Of a DNA stretch of 27,975 nt, positions 22,801 through 27,975 are shown piece by piece. Origin of the DNA: Sphacelaria rigidula (taxonomy: Eukaryota > Phaeophyceae > Sphacelariales); the NCBI GenBank assembly GCA_964200075.2, contig CAXNAA020000106.1:1-27975 (forward strand). Direction: 5' to 3'. The translations under genes were made by a program, and so were the position numbers. The notes under the pieces are model-generated. The model had not been told where the DNA came from. It saw only the letters and a program-made list of their open reading frames with translations, and searched no databases. Position 1 is the stretch's first letter. Each line of letters opens with the position of its first letter.

Positions 22801-25800
22801 ATCTGCCGTGCACATAAACCAAGGCACGCGATACAATGTCAATTCAAAAGTAGGCAGTCACAGCTCACTGGGGGATCTCGACACAAAACAAAATGACGAT
22901 GGGGCACGCTTCTGAGCGTTTCCTCCACTCTACACTAGTGCAGAACAAGAATCCGTCATTTCTACTTCTATGCGGGTGAGTTCAACGCTTTGCATCGTCA
23001 CCTTCCACCCGACGCTTGGTGGCTCCTGCTGTCTCGCGTGTTGTCGAAGGAGCCTCGATCCCTACCCCTCATTCTATCCCTGTCATCCCGCCCACGGTCC
23101 CGGTCTCGCGAATCGTTGCGCCCATGTTGATCCCTGTCGCGAGAGGAGCCACGGCGAGGATCCCTCTCGCGGATACTGTCGCGACCTCGATCTCTGTCCC
23201 GCGTGCTGTCGCGGCCACGCTCCCTCTCCCGGCCAGCATCGCGATCTCTGTCATGGTCTCTATCACGGTCTCTATCACGGTCTCTATCGCGGTCTCTGTC
23301 ACGATCCCTGTCCCTGTCACGTAAAGAGTCACCGCCGCGGTAGCTCTCCGAATCACCGCCACGGTTTCTTTCCCGAGAGTCGTCCCGCCCGCGCTCTCTG
23401 TCACGCCTCGTGCCACCGTTGGCGCTATTGTCTGCGTCCCGCCCCCGAGCATCCCACTCCCTTTCTTTTCCGGCAGACCGGTCCCTCTCCCTGCCTCTGT
23501 CTCTTTCGACACCACTAGCTCTGTCGCGCTCTCGATCCCGTGAGGTGTCTCCGTTCGTACCAGACCTTGCCCAATCCCGGCTCCTGCTCCTGCTCCTGCC
23601 TCTAGGTCTGCTCGTGCTTCTACTGGCGCTTCTCGTCCTGCACGCCGTATCCCCGAGCAATGTATTCGGTGCATATTGCGGAGTAGTCAGCGTGACAATG
23701 GATATCGAAGCGTCTCACAAAAAAAAAAGAGGGGGTGCAACCACCCGCAGAAAGTGAGCTCAAAATACTGCACCACTTTTTGGGACCTTGTCAACCCTTA
23801 GACTGCTGCCCCATCAAGATGAACTCAGATGGATTGTCACACTTAGGGTTCAGATCAGTTATTTTATCGCTACACAATACGCCTTTTTTCATGACCATGT
23901 AAATATTGGGCATCTAATTAATGTAAAAAACAGTCCGGAGGAACCCTGATCGCTTTTGACCCTGCAGGCGATTGCTTGCAGAGTCACTGTGTGCTGTATG
24001 TCTTCGCTGGATACAACAGCACGACACAGTCAGCGTGCCATCGCTCTCCACTAAGCGGTCTACTGCAAACTGTTGGTGCTTCTGCTTGATGCTCCACACC
24101 AACACAATGTGAAGCTATGCTGGCAACACAAAAGGGGCCAGGCAGGTTGGCAAAGACCATGAGCAGAGTAAAAAGCATGTTATTTGTTCCCATGTTATCT
24201 ATGCTTAACTTGTCGAGGCCAAAATGAGAAACACGGCTAGAGAGCGAGGTAGTTCATCTGTAGTCGATTTACAGGGGAACAAAGTGACCATTGTGATGCT
24301 GTGGTTTGTCAAAATGGTTACTCTGCCCTCTCTGGCCTCATTCTGCAGATTTCTCCGTGGGAAACTTTCAAGCACACATGGTTGACTTGGTGAGCTTTTC
24401 AGTTGTTCTGCGAACAGGCCCTAACCCCTCTGTCAAAAACCACCCCTTTCCACCCCCTGGAAACCTCCGGATATCCCTGGATTGTCAACCGGTGAAACTG
24501 TTCCTAGGCGACGCTCGCTGTCTATAGGCATCTTTGAGCCAGCACAACAACGCGACGACAGCAGCTCCTCGACACCCAAGCTTAAACCTACAAACACCCA
24601 TCAAACCAATTGCGGCCATGACAGTGCAGTTGTACTGTTGAATTTACCCGCTGACAGCCAGTAAACAGCAGCGCGGTCGCCATCGAGTACGGATGATATG
24701 ATGTGACATACAGCGCAATATCCAAGCATTCAGGACGTGCGCCAGCATTGCCTTGAAAATACCACGACTGCTGTACGAGTAGCAAGGCAAAGTCGTCGTC
24801 TACGTGCATCGCAGAAGTAGTGGTAGACAGAGTGCACGACTTCCTTGCGCATGGCAGCACTACCGCCTACTCAGCCGAGCGAAGCGTACACACATAAGAG
24901 GCCAGCATAGTTGATCAGGTGTTCTCCCGTACTGATTTCCATACGAAGGCTCACTTTCCACCTGTTTATGTGAATTGGCGTTCTGTGTCGCTTGAAACAT
25001 GACAGTTGCTAACCCAAAGTTGAATACGGGCTATTTTGGGCAACATTTGGGGGCGGGTCGTCAGGGATCGATCGCGGTGACAGGGTTACTTCGACCATGA
25101 GCATAGGTCATCGATTGAATCAGCATGACTGCATGGCCAGATGACCTACCCTCGCGGTCTATGGGTTGAACCGATACAAATTCCCTCGCATCGCGGAGTA
25201 CCGTACAGTACACTTCAGTACAGTACAGTAGTGACGGGACCAACTACAGTAGAGGACGTAAACATGCCGCGAAACAGTACAGTTCAGGGTACCCCGCACC
25301 CTGGATTTGAACCAGTGAACTTGCAATGTACATTATATTGATACGGTGTTGCTTTCTTACGGGCTACGCCGTCGGCCTCGCTTGCTGGGCCTTCTGCTTT
25401 CGCCGTCGTCGTCGTCGTCGTGATCATCGTGGCCATTCTCGCTGCCCTCGCGCCCAACAATCCTGCTCGCCCCGAAGTCGTCCACACCGTCGATCACCTA
25501 AGTTACGAACAGCAATCCCCGAACTTGAGTAAAAATACAAACGAAATGCAGCGAGCTCTCCATCGGCGATTTAGTCACCAAGATGGTTTACGAGTAGAGT
25601 TCCCGCCTATGGAGGGCATCACGGAGGGGGTGCGGAAACGAGGCCCCTGTACAATACAGAGGCAGTACCGCAATGTGCTGTAGTGCCTGAACAGACAGTA
25701 AGAAACAGCGATCGATCAATATATTAATGCCGTTTGTACACTTGAGATAAAACACGATACCAGAACGTCTCACGGTGAAATTAGCGAACCACAACATACG

Positions 25801-26053
25801 GACGCCTTACTTCGTCGGCAGCATCCTCTTCGCCTGCAACAATATCATCGCCGCCAGCTGTTCCCTCCACAGTATCCACTGTCTCCATCACGCTGGCTGC
25901 CGACGCTGGCGTCTCAGACGGGAGGGTGGTAGCAGGCTCGGTGGCTGGCACCTCTGCGGGAGGCAAAGAAACAACACCGTTGCCTTCTGGCTTGTCACCA
26001 TTCTCATTCTTCTCCTCAACTCCATTTTCAGCCATCTGGATATCATCCGCCAT
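13843..26053 (-). CDS. SRRT: ARS2 / SERRATE RNA effector protein, at least 17 exons
   Basis: Exons in gene order (5' end first): 26053-25811, 25497-25361, 23637-23002, 22802-22735, 22570-22257, 21502-21380, 21066-20911, 20609-20463, 19077-18958, 17440-17254, 17005-16788, 16470-16285, 16068-15823, 15526-15446, 15098-15021, 14740-14431, 14063-13891. They total 3423 bases (1141 codons) and every phase fits. Family landmarks appear in order: low-complexity Arg/Asp-rich N-terminus, SERRATE/Ars2 N-terminal domain (EWFQERYHP), an RRM-like fold, a C2H2 finger (FKAPEYVHKHLINKH), a Met/Gly/Pro-rich part and the C-terminal DPRSLVSYVDVDAP. In animals and plants this nuclear protein links the cap-binding complex to microRNA processing, 3' processing and RNA decay. 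The last exon is uncertain: splice at 13891 (AAG|GTAATT) or read through to TAG at 13845-13843. SRRT is the animal symbol; SE is the plant one. Confidence 0.9.
13891..14740 (-). CDS. SRRT: ARS2 exons 16-17: Met/Gly/Pro-rich and Gly/Arg-rich C-terminus
   Basis: Exon 16 (14740-14431) opens VSDPFVREMFMADDNKPLP, the end of the conserved core. It then becomes low complexity with repeated MGP and GGPM units, and ends at CAAG|GTGAGT in phase 1. Exon 17 (14063-13891) starts after GACGGCAG and is rich in RGG-like units (FRGGRGGLGFRGRGGRF), which in other proteins bind RNA and are arginine-methylated. It ends with RDPRSLVSYVDVDAPK, matching the hallmark C-terminus of ARS2. In animals this terminal peptide contacts the cap-binding complex; the expected acidic or aromatic last residues are not placed here. 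Confidence 0.85.
15021..15526 (-). CDS. SRRT: ARS2 exons 14-15: C2H2 zinc finger
   Basis: Exon 14 (15526-15446) reads EVERWQKKFTGRTDEGYARC and on to NMANCNK. Exon 15 (15098-15021) reads LFKAPEYVHKHLINKHPEQH and on to KAVVDE. The intron splits the finger between its Cys pair (C-x4-C) and its His residues. Both junctions are phase 0 (AAG|GTATGA; CTACCAG). Exon 15 could be read on for 16 codons to a TGA, but ending at GAG|GTGCGC gives the right phase for exon 16 and better family spacing. Confidence 0.88.
15823..16470 (-). CDS. SRRT: ARS2 exons 12-13: helical core and acidic insert
   Basis: Exon 12 (16470-16285) contains AKLDLVCAYLKRVYFYVYYR and a Cys-containing segment (GHQCRDEGDM). This matches the place where animal ARS2 has a helix bearing LLLYLRIVHSLDYY. 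Exon 13 (16068-15823) starts in an acidic Ala/Asp/Glu-rich stretch, then becomes a long Lys/Glu-rich helix (KKFAAVFERLDESAQK). Both are phase 0 at both ends with good GTGAGC donors. The acidic stretch varies widely among species. Confidence 0.87.
16788..19077 (-). CDS. SRRT: ARS2 exons 9-11: RRM-like fold
   Basis: Exon 9 (19077-18958) is only 40 codons: an acidic lead, then DRVVFIRRIPAWISTDVLGRQ up to the donor CAG|GTAGGC. Its first strand matches the RNP2-like strand of the ARS2 RRM. Exon 10 (17440-17254) carries the next strands (GGKFLRIIASDAANSRNDDF, then QAYIIYATPRKANAAASKL). Exon 11 (17005-16788) continues with FDLKTFAYKPRAPISVDHGF and a helix (SQAARILHDTKQSLALAREL). The intron between exons 9 and 10 is 1.5 kb and contains the hairpin at 18738-18817 and a (TA)11 tract. 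Confidence 0.87.
17618..17640. repeat. (TA)n microsatellite in ARS2 intron 9
   Basis: An uninterrupted run of about eleven TA units. It lies between exons 9 and 10 of ARS2 and is likely length-variable. Confidence 0.95.
18738..18817 (+). ncRNA. Long hairpin in ARS2 intron 9; possible small-RNA precursor or foldback element
   Basis: CTGCGTACAGTAT (18746-18758) is perfectly complementary to ATACTGTACGCAG (18797-18809). Outward pairing continues to 18738/18817 with one mismatch and two G-U pairs on the plus strand, making 21-nt arms. Inside, CTATTG (18762-18767) pairs with CAATAG (18784-18789), and CTGTTGCAACAG (18771-18782) closes the tip. Small internal loops of 3 by 7 and 3 by 1 separate the stems. 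A run of seven T ends the right arm. The core also folds on the minus strand, the sense of the ARS2 transcript. There is no expression evidence, and a miniature inverted-repeat element is an equal alternative. Confidence 0.4.
20463..21502 (-). CDS. SRRT: ARS2 exons 6-8: SERRATE/Ars2 N-terminal domain and acidic linker
   Basis: Exon 6 (21502-21380) reads AFMAEQREDLTPEECKERYE and on to a Tyr/Lys-rich helix ending DVHRKE. Exon 7 (21066-20911) begins EWFQERYHPKIIAKKREDK. The join gives RKEEWFQERYHP, the most conserved signature of the family. Exon 8 (20609-20463) is a basic patch (DKKKKRQLE) followed by an acidic Gly/Ala/Glu-rich linker. It ends at GAG|GTGCGA, a weak donor chosen because it keeps phase 0 into exon 9. 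Confidence 0.88.
20665..20701. repeat. 16-base tandem duplication in ARS2 intron 7
   Basis: The unit GTTGCCGACTATTATA occurs twice head to tail (20665-20680 and 20681-20696) and begins a third time (GTTGC). The copies are identical, suggesting a recent slippage event. Confidence 0.9.
22257..22802 (-). CDS. SRRT: ARS2 exons 4-5: Gly/Arg micro-exon and Met/Gly/Pro-rich linker
   Basis: Exon 4 (22802-22735) is 68 bases and encodes YDRAPAVPSDSARGGGGSF then RGRG. Its flanking phases (2 in, 1 out) fit only this reading. Exon 5 (22570-22257) begins TGPIMHEQPPMVGHGQPPMG and continues as a Met/Gly/Pro/Gln-rich disordered linker. It then turns into conserved sequence (TRLYNILPMITFK) that leads into the N-terminal domain in exon 6. 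Confidence 0.85.
23002..23637 (-). CDS. SRRT: ARS2 exon 3: Arg/Asp and Arg/Ser-rich low-complexity region
   Basis: This exon of 212 codons is built from RS, RD and RE units: TRSASRSTSRPRGRSRSRSR at the start and an uninterrupted RD run in the middle (DNA 23241-23320, 12-base units). Such tracts are disordered and mediate splicing-factor or condensate contacts in nuclear RNA proteins. The acceptor GCGTGCAG at 23640-23638 was chosen because it gives the one base needed to complete the Pro codon from exon 2. Animal and plant homologues also have an RD/RS-rich N-terminus, but this block is long. Confidence 0.85.
23241..23320. repeat. 12-base coding minisatellite in ARS2 exon 3
   Basis: About six near-identical units of the form TCTCTATCACGG on the plus strand encode RDRD on the minus strand. 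The units differ by single bases, mostly C/T in codon third positions. It is the repeat that builds the RD run of ARS2. Confidence 0.85.
25361..26053 (-). CDS. SRRT: ARS2 exons 1-2: start and acidic N-terminus
   Basis: Exon 1 (26053-25811) starts with ATG for MADDIQMAENGVEEKNENG and encodes an acidic, Pro/Thr/Ala-rich disordered tail, ending GACGAA|GTAAGG in phase 0. Exon 2 (25497-25361) reads VIDGVDDFGASRIVGREGSE, then DDHDDDDDGESRRPSKRGRR, ending CCC|GTAAGA in phase 2. The Asp run is encoded by a GAC triplet repeat. This is the first ATG in frame, but the frame stays open upstream without an ATG to about 26293. Confidence 0.82.
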
Positions 26054-26392
26054 GTATCTCCTTAATTTGGCAAGTGGTGCAAGAGAAAGCACGCGTGAAA
26101 TCCAAACCTCGAGGAGCGCCCTACGCACCCAAGGGTTAATCTGGACATCCGTTGATATATGTCTTCTTCCAGAGAAAATGAGCGACAATACCTCCACATC
26201 AGCCAAAATATCACCTGTTGAAACTCGCGGTACAAGAACAAAGATCCTTGTTGTCCTTGCAAGTACAAGTATAAGGCAAACCTGAAATACCAAGAGTGTC
26301 TACCGTACAAGCACTTATTGGCCATCACCTTCCACCTTTAATCGATCGTCAACAGAGAGAAATTAGAGCAACATCCAGCTAAATCCAGTGAC
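26054..26392. promoter_or_regulatory. Shared intergenic region between divergent ARS2 and SPAG1-like genes
   Basis: 339 bases separate the start codons at 26053 (minus) and 26393 (plus). The stretch must contain both 5' untranslated regions and probably a bidirectional promoter. No TATA box or named motif is convincing. A minus-strand acceptor-like TATTTCAG near 26284 leaves room for a 5' untranslated intron of ARS2. Confidence 0.5.
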
Positions 26393-26728
26393 ATGGCAGA
26401 GCTCGGAGATCTTCTGACTGGAGGATCCGAACGCTCCAAGGTGGGACAACCCGAGTAGCAGTAGTGTTACAGCATCTATGCAGGATGCTCCCTGCAACAT
26501 GACTGTACTCCACACCCTGCACTCCACCCCCACTACGCACCCACTAGCTGTTTTACTATGATGTGGCATATGTGTCGCCTTTCTTTGCCGGTTGCGCACG
26601 AGCAGGAGGTGGCGGTGGAAATGTTGGACTACGATTTCCTCGATGAATGCGTCGACACGGGCCTGATGAGGGCCATTGTTCGAAAGCTAAGATCGGGAGA
26701 GGAAGGGTACTATCCCCACCTCCTCAAG
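26393..26728 (+). CDS. SPAG1-like dynein assembly factor, first two exons (partial at right edge)
   Basis: Exon 1 (26393-26440) encodes MAELGDLLTGGSERSK and ends AAG|GTGGGA in phase 0. Exon 2 (26606-26728) starts after GCACGAGCAG and encodes EVAVEMLDYDFLDECVDTG then LMRAIVRKLRSGEEGYYPHL, ending AAG|GTGCAG in phase 0. The pattern L-D-Y/F-x-F/Y, a Cys-Asp pair, a hydrophobic helix and LRSGEEGYYP-x-L matches the short N-terminal domain of SPAG1, a TPR protein that helps assemble axonemal dynein arms in the cytoplasm. No TPR is visible because the rest lies beyond the window. A motile flagellate stage would fit this role. Another TPR co-chaperone sharing the same N-terminal domain is possible. 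Confidence 0.6.
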
Positions 26729-27975
26729 GTGCAGGCACAACTACTTCTTCGCGCAGGTCTATTCGCGGTGGAACCACCTTTCATTTTTTTTGGCTCTCGG
26801 CACGTTACAACATGTGAAATCGATCGATCTCTTCGCTCATATTGACATGATACAGTGTTGTCGTCCCACTTACAGTATGGCAGTTCAGTGCAGTACGGAG
26901 CAACCGTACATCAGTTGTGAACGGTAGTCAGTAGCAACCACTGGGTCATAGAGATTGATCGCAAGCGTCTCCACGGACCCTGCCCCATTGTCTGTCGGCC
27001 TTTATTAGGTCACACAAGACCCATTTTCCAGGGGAACATACCCCTCGAACTTGATCTCAGTGCCTCATTCATTCAGATGAAGTCGTTTTGCTCACAGTGG
27101 GAGCTCGGCTGCAGGGCAGTTCTCCGCTATTCCAGAAAAAAGTCTCGAGGGCTCAACTTAGACTGAAATGGAAGGGGGAAATATTTAGACATCTTCCGAC
27201 TGGAAATGGGTGGAGACGTCGAATTCGAGGTACTTTTTGAGACTATAACCCTTCCTTCTTTAGAAAATGACTGTTGAAACAATTGCACTGCCAATTCGGG
27301 ATATTCAAGGCATGTTCAAAGAGTCAACGCTACGATATCTAATTAGAGGAGCTAGAGTAAATCGAGGAGGTTTCAGCACATCGACCGACGGATCCTGACC
27401 ATTTGATTCGAATTTAGAACAATACGTCGCCTAATATTGCCCAGCTGTTGTTTCGGCTGTCTCAGTACATTCGAGAACTCATCAAGAGTCGAGAATTTAC
27501 TACATAGCACGTACGACTAAATAGAAAACATGGATCGCATATTGACATGATGTATCATGTGGAGGTTGGACTCATGGTCTTTCCAGGGATAGGAAAGTAG
27601 CCGTCTCCGGGGGTGATATCCACCGTTTTGTCCTTCAACATATATGAAGCAAAGAGCCATAACAAAAAGCCATACTACTTTGGATAGGTTGTGGGCTTTC
27701 TCTCAGTAACGATCACGTGGTCAGCTTCAATATTTTCGCGTCACAAATGGCTCAAACGTCGGATAACATCCACTTTTCCGCTGAGATTTTTTCTGGGAAG
27801 CGATGGGTCGATTTCATTTCCGGAACGCGAATTCTAGGAGAAGGGGGGACCCTTTCTACGATAGCGCCCCCCAAACAAGTGCATGGTTTTGGGAGGCAAC
27901 ATCTTCACGTGAATCGAAATGGAAAAGCCGAGCACAACGAGAAGCTGGGAATTCCCAGCTTGGGTTCGTTCTAGC
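26729..27975 (+). other. Presumed intron of the SPAG1-like gene, carrying a repeat
   Basis: After the donor at 26729 no exon continuing the SPAG1-like protein was found. The first 360 bases are unremarkable apart from several CAGTAC-type words near 26870-26910. From about 27090 the sequence is copy 2 of the dispersed repeat. Confidence 0.4.
27090..27975 (+). repeat. Dispersed repeat element, copy 2 (no SINE), cut by the right edge
   Basis: Collinear with 9970-11560, same orientation. The stretch around 27530-27590 runs straight from TAGAAAACATGG to CATGGTCTTTCCAGGGAT, whereas copy 1 has the SINE at the matching point. A second gap of about 300 bases relative to copy 1 lies near 27690-27730. 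The element continues past the window. Confidence 0.7.

Noticed and set aside
23410-23757. Open frames opposite or shifted within the RD-rich exon
   Set aside because: Low-complexity 12-base repeats keep all frames open. Only the minus-strand RS/RD frame joins neighbouring exons in phase.
25301-25366. Minus-strand B-box-like sequence (GGTTCAAATCC)
   Set aside because: No A box lies at tRNA distance. The only upstream candidate overlaps the exon 2 donor of ARS2, and no cloverleaf forms.
1-27975. Integrated virus, as known in brown algae
   Set aside because: No capsid, polymerase, integrase or other viral gene was recognised. The repeats here look non-autonomous.

Overview
The window looks like nuclear DNA of an intron-rich eukaryote, most plausibly a brown alga or other stramenopile. 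Coding exons are short and separated by introns of about 160 to 2640 bases with GT...AG ends. Single genes span 7 to 12 kb, and the intergenic DNA holds decayed repeats. There is no operon structure and no bacterial or viral gene set. The lineage is inferred from architecture and protein style; no database search was possible.

Three genes can be modelled. (1) A plus-strand gene (1544-8377, four exons, about 1239 residues) encodes an array of TRAF-like Cys/His zinc-finger modules, then a LamG/concanavalin-A-like fold split by a large coiled, charged insertion, then more zinc fingers. (2) A minus-strand gene (26053 down to about 13843, at least 17 exons, about 1141 codons placed) encodes ARS2/SERRATE, the nuclear cap-binding partner used in microRNA and other RNA polymerase II transcript processing. 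Every intron phase in this model is consistent and the main family blocks appear in the expected order. (3) Divergent from ARS2, with 339 bases between the two start codons, a plus-strand gene begins at 26393. Its first two exons encode an N-terminal domain resembling SPAG1, a dynein-arm assembly factor. It runs off the right edge.

Region by region: 1-123 may be the last exon of a minus-strand gene. 124-1543 is mostly non-coding, with a short tandem repeat. 1544-8377 is the zinc-finger/LamG gene, whose 2.6 kb intron holds a direct repeat pair and a cluster of palindromes. 8378-13842 has no gene I can name. It carries a dispersed repeat interrupted by a probable tRNA-derived SINE, and a second tRNA-like sequence. 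13843-26053 is ARS2. 26054-26392 is a shared promoter region. 26393 to the end is the SPAG1-like gene, whose downstream intron contains a second copy of the dispersed repeat.

The genes do not form a pathway. The most interesting combination is a long RNA hairpin with a 21-nt outer arm inside intron 9 of ARS2, a gene whose product acts in small-RNA processing. Other points of note are the split LamG domain and the SINE nested in an older repeat.
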